Of a DNA stretch of 64,000 bases, positions 51,375-61,700 are shown piece after piece (positions within the stretch are counted from its first letter, which is position 1; each line of letters starts with the position of its first letter). Source of the stretch: Paenibacillus sp. FSL R7-0345 (lineage in GTDB: Bacteria > Bacillota > Bacilli > Paenibacillales > Paenibacillaceae); NCBI RefSeq assembly GCF_038595055.1, contig NZ_CP152002.1:2338501-2402500 (forward strand). The letters run 5' to 3'. A program made the translations under genes and the position numbers. A model generated the notes under the pieces. The model was given only the letters and a program-made list of their open reading frames with translations, searched no databases and was not told where the DNA came from.

Positions 51375-54300
51375 ATGGAGAAAGGCAGGACAAGCAGGTT
51401 ATGGTTATGGACAGCTCTGGCGTGTTACATATTGGCCTGTATCTGGGTAGAGGTGCAGTACAGCAAGATACTGTGGATGATCATTATAGTAGGCGGACCG
51501 CTGCTGGTTTTCTGTGCTCACTGGAAAAGAGGGGGAGGCGGGAGGCCTGAAATAAGCCGATCACGGCACTGGATTCAGGCTGCTTTTCTGCTGTGGTCAG
51601 CAGCGAACCTCTTTATGGCTCTATTTCCCGGAGGCATGGAAATCGCATTTGGGGAAGCCCCGTATAGCGTGCTGCTGGCAGTGATGGTTCACATTCCGGC
51701 GAGAATGGCGATTCTGGTCGGCATTATGCAGATTTACATGTTGCTCAGGAAGCGGATCAGCAGGCTTCAGGTGCTGTGGGATCAGATTACAACCGCAGAG
51801 TGTATTGTGGGCAGTGTCTGGTTTATCTTTTTTCAGGATGAAACCTTTCGCTGGATGCCGGGCAGCCTGCAGGCGTTCGCCGTATTCTTTTATCTGCTCG
51901 TACCGCTGCTGGTGCTGTCCGGACTTATCCTGATCTGGATCTATATGGACAGCAGCCAGCGTACAAGCGGCTTTATGATCCTGATTTCGGGGATTGCCCT
52001 GATCGGGACACTTGATCTGATCCAGGCGCTGCACGGCGGAATGATCGCAAGTCCTTACATAGACAGCTTGTACAGGCTCTCCATCGCAAGCATTACGGCC
52101 AGCGGTATTATGATTGGGAAGCGTCAGACCAGCAAGGCCGAGACGGCAGCATTGCCGGAGAATAGTCCGCGAATGCTGAAGGGCGGGAGCCTCTTTTTAA
52201 TCTACCCTGTGATGATTGTGCTGCTGAAGGGCTTCTCTGTTTATGTAGTTCTGTATTTTACGATCATCATTATGGCTTATTTCATCGTCCGCCTGTATGC
52301 CAAACAAACGATTGCCGCCAAAAAAATGCTCGAAACCGAAAGGGAGTACAACGAGAAGCTGCGGCTCTATCTGGATGTTATTGAGCAGGCGCCCTTGTCC
52401 ATTCTGATTACTGATAAAGACAGGCGTATTGAATATATCAATCCTTATTTTACTGAGGTAACCGGATATTCCAAAGAGGAGATCCTCGGCAAAACACCAT
52501 CTGTCCTGAAGACAGACAAGACCAGGCGTGAGATTTACAGCGAATTAAATGAAACACTGGGTGCGGGAGGGAAGTGGCACGGGGAATTTGTTAACCGTAA
52601 AAAAAACGGCGACGAATACACGGAAGCGGTGCTGATCTCCTCCATCAAAAATGAAAGCGGCGAGGTTACCCATTACGTCGGCATTAAAGAGGATATTTCC
52701 GAATACAAAAGGATGAAAAAAGAGCTGTCGGACCAGCTGTACTTCACCTCGCAGTTAATTGATACGCTGCCGCATCCGCTTTTTTATATTGATGACCGGC
52801 AATGCTTTCTTGGCTGTAATGACGCTTATGAGCAGGCTTTTCAGGTGTCGCGCAGTAGGCTTGCCGGTATTCCGATGAGTATGCTGCCGCATCTGCCGGA
52901 GGACGGGTACCGCAACCTCAGTGAGATGATGACAAAGGTGGCGGCAACAGGCAGATCCTCTGTCCGGCAGATTCTCAGAACCTTTGCTTCAGGAGAGGAT
53001 CATCATATTCTGTATTCCCTGTCTGCATTCCGCTTGTCTGATCATTCGGTCGGCGGTTATCTGGGGATTATGACAGACATCAGTGACCTGAAGCATAAGG
53101 AAAAAGAGATCCTGGATAACCGGAATTTCCTTGACGCCATTATCAGCCATATACCGGTAATGATTACGGTGAAGGATGCCCAGCATCTGAAAATCTTTAA
53201 GGCCAATCAGGCGAGTGCGGATTTCCTGGGTATAACGCCTGATGAGCTGGTTGGTCTTGATCTGCAGACGGTGTTCCCGGAGGAGATTGCCCGCAGGCTG
53301 ATGGAGGCCGATAAAAGAGTAATTGCCACAGGCCAGACCTTCAGCGAGATCGAGATCATTCCCGACGACGGCGAGCACTGCAACCTCAGATATGTGCTGA
53401 CCACCAAGCTGCCGATTATGGACGCGGAGGGACAGCCCCTGTATCTGCTTAGCGTATCCGAGGATATCACCGAAGCCAAACGGAAGGAAGCGGAGCTGAA
53501 GTACGCGCTTAATCTGGCGGAGGAAGCGACGGCGGCCAAATCACAATTTTTGGCGAACATGAGTCATGAGATCCGCACGCCGATGAATGCCATAATCGGA
53601 ATGGCCTATCTGGCGCTGAAAACCGCACTTAATCCTGTGCAGCAGGATTATATTTCCAAAATACATAATGCCGGTACTTCGCTGCTGGGCATTATTAATG
53701 AAATTCTAGAATTCTCAAAGGTGGAATCCGGCAAACTGGAGCTGGAAAACATGAAATTTACACTCATGGAGGTCATCTCTGGAGCGCTGGATCTGTCCAG
53801 CCAGAGTGCCGGGGAAAAAGGACTGCAGCTGCGGTGTGAAATTCTGCCCGATGTGCCTGCCCGGCTGAGCGGTGACCCGCTCCGGCTGGGGCAGATTATT
53901 ACCAACCTGCTCAGCAATGCAATTAAATTCACCGAGGAGGGTGAGATTTCAATTGCTGTTGAACTGAATAGCGTGATTGACAGCAGAGTTAAGCTGCAGA
54001 TCAGTGTGCGTGATACCGGTATCGGCATGAGCAAGGAGGCCGAAAGCAAGGTGTTTCAGGCCTTCACTCAGGCAGACAGCTCTACTACGCGGAAGTTTGG
54101 CGGAACGGGGCTGGGGCTGGCTATCAGCCGCAAGCTGGTAGGGATTATGGGCGGCAGCCTGTGGGTTGACAGTGAGGAGGGCAAGGGCAGTACCTTTGCT
54201 TTTACCGCCTGGTTCGACCTTGTGCAGCATGAGGAATTGCCGGCCGTGATGCTCCCGGAAACGGTTTCCCCCGTCCATGAAAAGGATTATAAGCTCACAG

Positions 54301-55436
54301 GAATCCGGGTGCTTGTTGCGGAGGACAATGAGATCAACCGGCAGATTGCCGCCGAGCTGCTGATCAGCCAGGGCCTGCTGCCGGATCTGGCCGTCAACGG
54401 AGCCGAAGCGGTGCGGATGGTGGAGGCGATGCCTGCAGACCGGCCTTACGGCATTGTGCTGATGGATCTGCAAATGCCGGAGATGGACGGCTTTGAAGCG
54501 GCTGCGAGAATCCGTGAGCTGGCACCGGGGCTGCCGGTGATCGCCATGACAGCCCGGACAATGCAGGAGGAGCGGGAGCGCAGCTTTGCGTCAGGCATGA
54601 ACGGGCATGTCGCCAAGCCGGTTGATCCGGATATGCTGCTCACCACGATCGGCAGATGGGCTGCTGACGGGACGGCCAGGCGTGATGCAGAGAGTGAGGT
54701 TATTGCGGCTGGCCCGGGTGCCGGTGCGGGCGCAGATATAGTTACAGGTGTAGATACAGATACAGATAAAGATAAAGATAAAGATACAGAGGTAGATACA
54801 GAGACAGATGCTCTGTCAATCCTGCGGCTTAGCGGAATTGATACTGCCGGCGGCCTGAACCGGGTGGGGCAGAACCGGACATTATATATCAGCCTGCTGC
54901 TGAAATATGCGGACAGTCAGCGTGAAGCTGTTCAAAATCTGCGCCAGGCGCTCTGGAAAGAAGAGGCTGCGGCAGTGGAAATGCTTGCCCATAACCTTAA
55001 GGGGCTCTCGGGCAATATCGGGGTTACTCAGGTACAAAGCCTTGCCGGTACGTTGGGTAAAATGATCACAAGGGCTGCGGAGCCGGAAGTACTGGAGGTG
55101 CTGCTGCACAGACTCGAATCGGCGGTGCAGGACAGCTCTGAAGAAATACGCAGGCAGCTGGGCAGCCAAACGCGTTCTGCAGTGCCGGCAGTGGAGAGCG
55201 CACAGCTGGCAGACCCGCCTGTGCAGCTGCTTCAGCGTCTGCTGGGGCTGCTGCTGGACAATGACAGCGAAGCCGTTGATTATTATACCGCTATAAGAGG
55301 TTCGGTCACCGGTCTGATGCAGCCCGATACGGTTAACCGGCTGGAGCGAAGCATCGGCCGGTTTGAATACGAGGAAGCTGTTGAGATTACCCGGCAGACA
55401 ATCCTTGAAAGTCATTATGAACAGAGGTTGATGTAA
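51375..55436 (+). CDS. Hybrid sensor histidine kinase with PAS domains, receiver and HPt
   Basis: This 1353-residue membrane phosphorelay protein has about eight hydrophobic helices at residues 8-310 that form a MASE3-like sensor. Three PAS domains follow (about 328-440, 455-570, 575-700). HisKA is next with the phospho-His in NMSHEIRTPMNA (about 730), then the HATPase with NLLSNAIKF and GTGLGLAIS (about 840-945). A receiver (about 977-1092) has the phospho-Asp in VLMDLQMPEMDG. A linker rich in Asp-Thr-Asp-Lys repeats leads to an HPt domain with AHNLKG (about 1205). The response regulator gene begins three bases after the stop, so the relay probably ends there. AAGGTGG precedes the ATG. Confidence 0.93.
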   Translation: MEKGRTSRLWLWTALACYILACIWVEVQYSKILWMIIIVGGPLLVFCAHWKRGGGGRPEISRSRHWIQAAFLLWSAANLFMALFPGGMEIAFGEAPYSVLLAVMVHIPARMAILVGIMQIYMLLRKRISRLQVLWDQITTAECIVGSVWFIFFQDETFRWMPGSLQAFAVFFYLLVPLLVLSGLILIWIYMDSSQRTSGFMILISGIALIGTLDLIQALHGGMIASPYIDSLYRLSIASITASGIMIGKRQTSKAETAALPENSPRMLKGGSLFLIYPVMIVLLKGFSVYVVLYFTIIIMAYFIVRLYAKQTIAAKKMLETEREYNEKLRLYLDVIEQAPLSILITDKDRRIEYINPYFTEVTGYSKEEILGKTPSVLKTDKTRREIYSELNETLGAGGKWHGEFVNRKKNGDEYTEAVLISSIKNESGEVTHYVGIKEDISEYKRMKKELSDQLYFTSQLIDTLPHPLFYIDDRQCFLGCNDAYEQAFQVSRSRLAGIPMSMLPHLPEDGYRNLSEMMTKVAATGRSSVRQILRTFASGEDHHILYSLSAFRLSDHSVGGYLGIMTDISDLKHKEKEILDNRNFLDAIISHIPVMITVKDAQHLKIFKANQASADFLGITPDELVGLDLQTVFPEEIARRLMEADKRVIATGQTFSEIEIIPDDGEHCNLRYVLTTKLPIMDAEGQPLYLLSVSEDITEAKRKEAELKYALNLAEEATAAKSQFLANMSHEIRTPMNAIIGMAYLALKTALNPVQQDYISKIHNAGTSLLGIINEILEFSKVESGKLELENMKFTLMEVISGALDLSSQSAGEKGLQLRCEILPDVPARLSGDPLRLGQIITNLLSNAIKFTEEGEISIAVELNSVIDSRVKLQISVRDTGIGMSKEAESKVFQAFTQADSSTTRKFGGTGLGLAISRKLVGIMGGSLWVDSEEGKGSTFAFTAWFDLVQHEELPAVMLPETVSPVHEKDYKLTGIRVLVAEDNEINRQIAAELLISQGLLPDLAVNGAEAVRMVEAMPADRPYGIVLMDLQMPEMDGFEAAARIRELAPGLPVIAMTARTMQEERERSFASGMNGHVAKPVDPDMLLTTIGRWAADGTARRDAESEVIAAGPGAGAGADIVTGVDTDTDKDKDKDTEVDTETDALSILRLSGIDTAGGLNRVGQNRTLYISLLLKYADSQREAVQNLRQALWKEEAAAVEMLAHNLKGLSGNIGVTQVQSLAGTLGKMITRAAEPEVLEVLLHRLESAVQDSSEEIRRQLGSQTRSAVPAVESAQLADPPVQLLQRLLGLLLDNDSEAVDYYTAIRGSVTGLMQPDTVNRLERSIGRFEYEEAVEITRQTILESHYEQRLM

Positions 55437-55439
55437 ACA

Positions 55440-56516
55440 ATGCTGGACACAAGACCTGTTATTTTAGCCGTTGACGACACGCCGGACAATATCGCACTGC
55501 TCAGTGGCCTGTTGAAAGAGAGTTACAAGGTAAAGGTGGCAACGAACGGCGAAAAGGCGCTGCAGATTGCCGGGGCTGCTCCCCCTGATCTGATTCTGCT
55601 GGATATTATGATGCCGGGCATGGACGGATATGAAACCTGCCGCAGGCTGAAGCTGGACGAGGTGCTGAGAGATATACCGGTGATTTTTTTGACGGCGAAG
55701 GAAGAAGTGGAGGATGAGAACAAAGGCTTCGATTCCGGTGCGGTTGATTATATTACCAAGCCGATCAGCGCACCGGTTCTTCTTTCACGTGTGAAGACAC
55801 ATCTGACCCTGAAACGCTCTAATGATTTTCTTGCCGATAAAAATCAGTATCTCGAAGCGGAAATCTCCCGGCGCATGCAGGAAATATCGCTGATTCAGGA
55901 GGTCTCGGTTATGGCGATGGCAGCGCTGGCGGAAATGCGTGATCCGGAGACAGGCAATCATATTCAAAGAACCAAGCTGTATATCAAGGAGCTGGCCACC
56001 CAGCTGAGCCGGACGGAAAAATATGCGGACATCCTTAGTCCCGAGCATATCAGCCTGATTGTTACCTCGGCACCGCTGCATGACATCGGCAAGGTGGGTA
56101 TCCCTGACCATATTCTCCTGAAGCCGGGCAAGCTGACGGACGAAGAGTTTGAAGTGATGAAGACGCACACGACCCAGGGCAGGGATGCTGTGCTGCGTGC
56201 CGAGCGGCTGATGGACAGCACCGAAACGTTTCTGCGGTTTGCCAAGGAAATCGTCTATTCCCATCATGAAAAATGGAACGGTACCGGTTACCCGCAAGGA
56301 CTGGCCGGAGAGCAGATTCCGTTGTCGGCGAGGCTCATGGCCGTTGCCGATGTATACGATGCGCTGACCAGCAAGCGTGTGTATAAGGAGGCGATGTGCC
56401 ATGAACAGGCAGTCGAAATTATTGTCGGGGATGCCGGCCGGCATTTCGACCCCGATATTGTGGAGATTTTTGTGAAATGCTGCCAAAAGTTTCAGGAGAT
56501 TTCTGAACAGTACTAG
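55440..56516 (+). CDS. HD-GYP response regulator (cyclic-di-GMP phosphodiesterase type)
   Basis: This 358-residue protein has a receiver domain at about 7-120 with acidic pocket D12-D13, phospho-acceptor D55 (LLDIMMPGMDG) and K107 (YITKP), then an HD-GYP domain at about 160-345 with HDIGKVGIPDH (H214, D215) and GTGYPQGL (GYP at 283-285). HD-GYP enzymes degrade cyclic-di-GMP to pGpG or GMP. The metal ligands are all present, so it is probably active. It starts three bases after the hybrid kinase stop, and the two make a tight operon that should couple an external signal to c-di-GMP level. Its start is weakly spaced from AGAGGTTGATG. Confidence 0.94.
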   Translation: MLDTRPVILAVDDTPDNIALLSGLLKESYKVKVATNGEKALQIAGAAPPDLILLDIMMPGMDGYETCRRLKLDEVLRDIPVIFLTAKEEVEDENKGFDSGAVDYITKPISAPVLLSRVKTHLTLKRSNDFLADKNQYLEAEISRRMQEISLIQEVSVMAMAALAEMRDPETGNHIQRTKLYIKELATQLSRTEKYADILSPEHISLIVTSAPLHDIGKVGIPDHILLKPGKLTDEEFEVMKTHTTQGRDAVLRAERLMDSTETFLRFAKEIVYSHHEKWNGTGYPQGLAGEQIPLSARLMAVADVYDALTSKRVYKEAMCHEQAVEIIVGDAGRHFDPDIVEIFVKCCQKFQEISEQY

Positions 56517-56659
56517 GGTTAGCGGACTGGACTTGTGCTACTATCAGGTGCCGATAGCAGGTGAAAAGCTGGTGCTATCAGCAGGGGAGTTAAGATTCCC
56601 GCTTGTAGAGCGGAGTGTCATACTAGTAATGAAGAATTGTGCACGCTGGCAGGTCGTTT

Positions 56660-56749
56660 GCTGATAGAACCAAAAGCTGATAGAACCAAAAGCAGATAGA
56701 ACTAAAAGCAGATAGAACTAAAAGCAGATAGATTCTAAAGCTTATAGAG
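56660..56749. repeat. 16-bp tandem repeat array
   Basis: Five units of 16 bp, twice GCTGATAGAACCAAAA, twice GCAGATAGAACTAAAA and once a diverged GCAGATAGATTCTAAA, are followed by a partial unit. The upstream stretch (56540-56590) holds GCTATCAG-type inverted matches. No gene is predicted in this stretch. Confidence 0.85.
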
Positions 56750-56775
56750 TAAATACTACCTAGAGTGCTAAATGA

Positions 56776-56820
56776 GTCCGTCCAACCTTCTATTGCAGGA
56801 GGCTGGGCGGGCTTTGTTGT
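56776..56820 (+). terminator. Rho-independent terminator-like hairpin
   Basis: GTCCGTCCAACC-type left arm (from 56776) pairs with GGCTGGGCGGGC (to 56812), with two G-T pairs and one mismatch, then TTTGTTGTTT. It is 260 bp after the HD-GYP stop. Confidence 0.65.
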
Positions 56821-56910
56821 TTACTTACAGCAAAGCGGTAGATGGGGGCAGTTGACTGGTGATGGCGGAGATAGTAGGAGTACTAGTTATTAGCAATCAA
56901 GGACATACGT

Positions 56911-57267
56911 GCCTCTGATTTCATCAGAAGCAGGCCGGATGGCGAAATGAGAGGCAAAAATGCCTTTGATTTCGGCGGAAGCAGGCCAGTTGGCGAAATG
57001 AAAGGCAAAAATGCCTCTGATTTCGGCGAAACCGGGCCGGATGGCGAAATGAAAGGCAAAAATGCCTTTGATTTCAGCAGAAGAAGGCCTGGTGGCAGAA
57101 TGAAAGGCAAAAATGCCTCTGATTTCGGCGGAAGCAGGCCAGTTGGCGAAATGAAAGGCAAAAATGCCTCTGATTTCAGCAGAAGCAGGCCAGTTGGTGA
57201 AATGAAAGGCAAAAATGCCTCTGATTTCGGCGAAAACAGGCCAGATGGCGAAATGAAAGGCAAAAAT
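56911..57267. repeat. 51-bp minisatellite, seven tandem copies
   Basis: Units begin with GCCT at 56911, 56962, 57013, 57064, 57115, 57166 and 57217, plus a partial eighth at 57268. Each unit boundary holds the palindrome AGGCAAAAATGCCT. The period is a multiple of three, and the array is open on both strands (17-residue repeats MKGKNASDF... on plus, SEAFLPFISP... on minus). There is no Shine-Dalgarno, and I do not call a gene. The rest of the stretch 56517-57422 shows no gene. Confidence 0.9.
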
Positions 57268-57422
57268 GCCTCAGCTACCTCAAATTCCATCACCAATTGT
57301 CATACCGCCATCTCGCCAACCAGCCAGCCAACCCACGATCCCGACAATCCGTCGTCTTTCCATCTCATCAGCTAATTGGTCATACCGCCATCTCGTCCTT
57401 CCAACGTCCTGCAATCCCGCCG

Positions 57423-58580
57423 CTATGCTGTAAAAATCCCTGCGCTATCCTTCCCGCGCCGGGCCTCGATGACCTCCTCATAGTCCCTGATGAGCCGGTC
57501 AAAAATCTCATCCCACGAGCGGCTGAGCGCCAGCCGCCGGCCCTCCCGGCCCATCGCCAGCCGCAGCACCGGCTGCTGTGTCAGCCGGCAGATGGCTTCG
57601 GCCATCGCGGCGGGCTGCTGCGGCTGAAGCAGCAGCCCGCTCCGGCCGGGCAGAACCAGCTCGCCCGGGCCGCCTGCATCTGCGGCGATTACCGGCAGGC
57701 CGGAGGCCATGGCCTCCAGCACGACATTGCCGAAGGTTTCCGTACTGGACGGAAACACGAACAGGTCGCCGGAGGCATACAGCTCTGCCAGCTCCCCGCC
57801 TTGCCGGCTGCCGGCGAAGCTGACATTGCGGGGGGCGTCAGCCCGCAGCTCCGGCAGAAGCGGCCCATCGCCCACCACCAGCAGATGGACGGCATCGGCA
57901 ACGGAATCCGGCAACAGGCGCATGGCCGCCATGAGGGTGGGGAGATCTTTTTCCGGAGCGACCCGTCCTACATAGAGCAGCAGCAGCGGAGCCTTGATCC
58001 CGAAATGATCCCTCACCTCTGACGAACGCTTAGCCGGATCATACAGTCCGCAGTCGACGCCTCTGGACCATTGCCGTAAGCCGGAAAAACCGTGTGCCCG
58101 CAGAACCCCGGCAGTCTCCTGGGAGGGTGCCAGCACGGCATCGCAGGTACGGTGGAACCATTTCATGTATTTCCAGTACAGCGGAATCAGCCCGCGCATC
58201 CGGTAATAGCCGAGATAACGGTCGAAATGGGTGTGGTAGGAGGCGATATGCGGGAGGTTATGCTTTTGGGCATAGCGCAGTCCGCTTAGGCCGAGGTTGA
58301 AGGGGGTAGCCATATGCAGGAGATCGGGGCGGAAGGAGCGCAGCTCATTCTGAATGGAGGATAGACCAGGCAGGGCCAGCCGGCACTCCGGATACAGGAA
58401 GAAGGGGATGCTGGAAATTTTGCGTACAGGATCGTCGCAGTTCTCCTCTGAGACCGATGTCGGGGTAAACAGCAAATGTTCGATACCGCGCCGGTGCAGA
58501 TGGCCGGTCAGCCGGTGAAGCGTACGGGCAACGCCGTTAGTCTGCGGAAGATAAGTGTCTGAAAACAGGGCAAGACGCAT
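57423..58580 (-). CDS. Family 4 glycosyltransferase
   Basis: This 385-residue GT-B fold glycosyltransferase of the GT4 family opens with LALFSDTYLPQTNGVARTLHRL and carries the C-terminal nucleotide-sugar site SSTETFGNVVLEAMASGLPVIAADAGGPGELV, with the E-x7-E pair, and LYVGRVAPEKDLPTLMAAM. It resembles MgtA/PimB-like mannosyl- or glucosyltransferases that act on lipid acceptors, but the substrate is not determinable. The frame opens at 58667; the ATG at 58580 follows GGAGGGGATATTG and begins the domain directly. It is divergent from the SLH protein gene at 58780 and may build envelope glycan. Confidence 0.9.
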   Translation of the reverse strand: MRLALFSDTYLPQTNGVARTLHRLTGHLHRRGIEHLLFTPTSVSEENCDDPVRKISSIPFFLYPECRLALPGLSSIQNELRSFRPDLLHMATPFNLGLSGLRYAQKHNLPHIASYHTHFDRYLGYYRMRGLIPLYWKYMKWFHRTCDAVLAPSQETAGVLRAHGFSGLRQWSRGVDCGLYDPAKRSSEVRDHFGIKAPLLLLYVGRVAPEKDLPTLMAAMRLLPDSVADAVHLLVVGDGPLLPELRADAPRNVSFAGSRQGGELAELYASGDLFVFPSSTETFGNVVLEAMASGLPVIAADAGGPGELVLPGRSGLLLQPQQPAAMAEAICRLTQQPVLRLAMGREGRRLALSRSWDEIFDRLIRDYEEVIEARRGKDSAGIFTA

Positions 58581-58779
58581 CAATATCCCCTCCAGAGCTC
58601 TGATTGCCCTGATCATAACAGGTGAATATTTGATGGGAGTCAGCGGAATGTTAATGCTTTTTTTCAATTAGAGGGGCTTGTCCGGGTACTTTACGTTCCG
58701 TTGATACAAAACGGCATGCCAGTAAACACTCGTCTACTATAGTTATTTAAAAATTAACATAATAGGAGTGACAACGAAA

Positions 58780-61700
58780 TTGAAAAGATCAGGTACAACC
58801 CTACTCTCTCTGCTGTTGGCTGCTGAACTCGTGCTGGTTCCCGCCTGGAGCGTAACTCCAGCTGCTGCCGCTGTGGCACAATTGCCGGGCACTCCGTATA
58901 ATGCTGACGGCACTTATAATGTAAATGTTCCTCATATTATCGTGAACCAGGTGTATGGCGGAGGGGATGCGGATACTACCGGCGGTTATTTTTCACACGG
59001 CTATATTGAGCTTTATAACCCTTTAGATACAGATGTGGACCTGAGCGGCTGGTCGCTGCAATACTCCGATCCGGCAATGAGCGGGGCCTGGAGCAGGCTG
59101 GAGCTAAGCGGAACCATCAAGGCACATTCCTCATACCTCATTACGGATAGCAAAAATAACCCTACCTTCCAGAGCGACATCAGCGGGAAGGGCGATCAGA
59201 CGTGGAACGGGCTTCTTTTTAATAACAAAGGCATGAAGGTTGTACTGCTGAGCAATACGGACCTGCTGACTGCAGTCAACCCGTTCACTAGCAAAACATC
59301 CGCTTACGTGGACATGATCGGCACGGCGGGTAATGACAAAGGCTCCGTCATCGACGGCTATGAAGGGGATTATCCGACAGGTAAGGAGGAGGGAACCTCC
59401 AAGCAGAAGTCCGTGCGCCGCGCAGACTTTACCGATACAGACAACAATAAAAGCGATCTGAAGCAGATCAGCTTCGACAATCTGGATGCGGCCGGAATGA
59501 ATCTGATGAAGCCGCACAGCAGCACAGACGGAGCATGGGGAGTCAAGGCGCCGGCGCTCGGCGTAGGCACCACCGAACTGCCGGCGGCATCCGCAGGTGC
59601 ACCATATACGGTTGCTTTGTCGGTGTATGGCGGCGTTCAGCCATACTCCTTCACAGCAGAGGGGCTGCCGGAAGGCCTTAAGCTGGATGCAGCTACCGGA
59701 ACAATTAGCGGAACACCGCTGGCAGCAGGCATATCCACTGTAAGCTATACCGTTTATGACAGCTCGGCAACACCGGCCAAGGTTACCGGGATACTTAAGC
59801 TGGATGTGGGCAAGCCCGCTGCTGATCCCAAGCAGGATGTAATCAGCATTACCAAAATCGGCGGATATTCCGTTGGAACGACGAATAAGAACGGCGGTGT
59901 GGCCGAGATTGTCAGATATAACCGTGACAACGGTAAATTTTATCTGGTAAACGGTTCGGCGCAGCCGGCAACAGTAGATATCGTTAACCTTAAAGACGGT
60001 GCGCATCCGGAAAAAGAGACAAGCATCAATGTAGAGGAACTGTCCGAGACAGGCGGTTTTGTTTACGGTGATTTGACCAGCGTGGACATCAACACAGCAA
60101 CCAAGCGGATTGCTGTTGCGGTGCAGGAAGCCGATGCAATGAAGAACGGCAAGGTGCTTGTGCTGGATTATGACGGCAAGCTGCTCGAAACCTTTGAAGC
60201 CGGAGTTCAGCCGGACATGGTCAAATACACGGCAGACGGCCGGTATATTCTGACTGCTGATGAAGCAGAGCCGCGTACGCTGGCAGGTGATCCTGAGGGC
60301 AGCGTGACTATTATTGACACTGTGACCAAAGTCGTAAACCGGATGAAATTCGATAACCCTGCGGTCATTGATGATCTTGTGCATATCCGCGGGGCGGTAG
60401 ACCCGGAGACGAAGCTGATTACCGGTGAAGGCGCGAAGGAAGATGCCGTGCGTGATCTGGAGCCGGAATTTATCGAGCTGTCCGAAAACCAGAAAACGGC
60501 TTATGTCAGTCTTCAGGAGAATAACGCAATTGCAGCTGTAGATATTGCCTCCGGCAAGCTGCTGTCGGTTAAAGGTCTGGGAGTGAAGAACCTGAATGCT
60601 CCAGGCAACGCGCTCGACCTGGTGAATGACGGCAAGATCCAACTGGAGAATGTACCCTTCTTCGGTGTATACATGCCGGATGGAATCAGCCAGTACACGG
60701 TTAACGGTAAAACATATCTGTTCACAGCCAACGAAGGCGATGCAACGGAATGGGACAGCAAGGAAAATGCCAGCACCATCGGTAAAATAAAGGGCTCGCT
60801 CAATCCGGACTCGGATGCCGCTAAGTTCCTGGCCGGAACAACAAAGTATGACGGTGTTGAAGTGATGTCGGATATGGGGCATGACGGCATTTATCTGTAC
60901 GGCGGCCGTTCCTTCTCCATCTGGGACGCTTCTGACATGAAGCAGGTGTATGACGGCGGCAGCGATTTCGAGCAGATTACGGCTGAACGGCTGCCGGCAA
61001 CCTTCAATGCCAGCAACAGCAATACTACCCTGGACAGCCGCAGCAGCAAAAAAGGGCCTGAGCCGGAATATGTAAAGATCGGCAAGGTGGGACAGAAGGC
61101 GCTGGCTTTTGTCGGGCTGGAGCGGATCGGCGGTCTGATGACCTATGATGTGACCAACCCGGAGCAGCCGGAGTTTGTGAACTATATTAATACACGCGAG
61201 TTCACCCCGAAGAACAATCTGGAGACAGACACCGGTCCGGAAGGAATCGAGTTTATTGCGGCAGCTGACAGCCCGACCGGACTGCCGCTCGTGCTGGTCG
61301 CCAATGAAGTCGGAGGAACGGTTGCAATCTACCAGCTCAATGTGACCAAGGTAACGCTCGATAAGACTGCGTTGTCCCTGCAGGCCGGCAGTACGCCAGC
61401 TGTGCTTACAGCAGCAGTGCTGCCTGCGGGTGAAGGAGCGGAAGGGCTGAGCTGGAGCTCCTCCAATACAGCCGTTGCATCAGTAGATCAGGCAGGCAAG
61501 GTCACGCCGCTGACCGCGGGAACAGCCGTAATCTCTGTGTACAGTGCAGACGGCTATGGTCTGGCTGAAGCACAGGTGACTGTGCAGGCTGCCGATCCGG
61601 TCATCAGCCAGCCGGGTTCAAGTCCATCGGGCGGCTCAACTACAGGGGTAACCACACCGGCTACTGCTGTGAGCACTTCCAACGGTAAGACTGTACTGGA

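Noticed and set aside
56911..57267. CRISPR array
   Set aside because: The whole 51-bp unit repeats, with no unique spacers between short repeats, and no cas gene is in the window.
56947..57375. 142- and 137-codon frames, one on each strand, across the 51-bp repeats
   Set aside because: They are open only because the period is a multiple of three; neither has a ribosome-binding site. Reported as a repeat array instead.
57297..58022. 241-codon plus-strand frame opposite the family 4 glycosyltransferase
   Set aside because: The minus strand carries a complete GT4 enzyme; this frame is Arg/Pro/Gln-rich noise.
59131..60882. 583-codon open frame on the minus strand opposite the SLH surface protein gene
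   Set aside because: It is fully inside a gene with clear domains on the plus strand, has no ribosome-binding site or recognisable domain, and arises from codon bias of the real gene.
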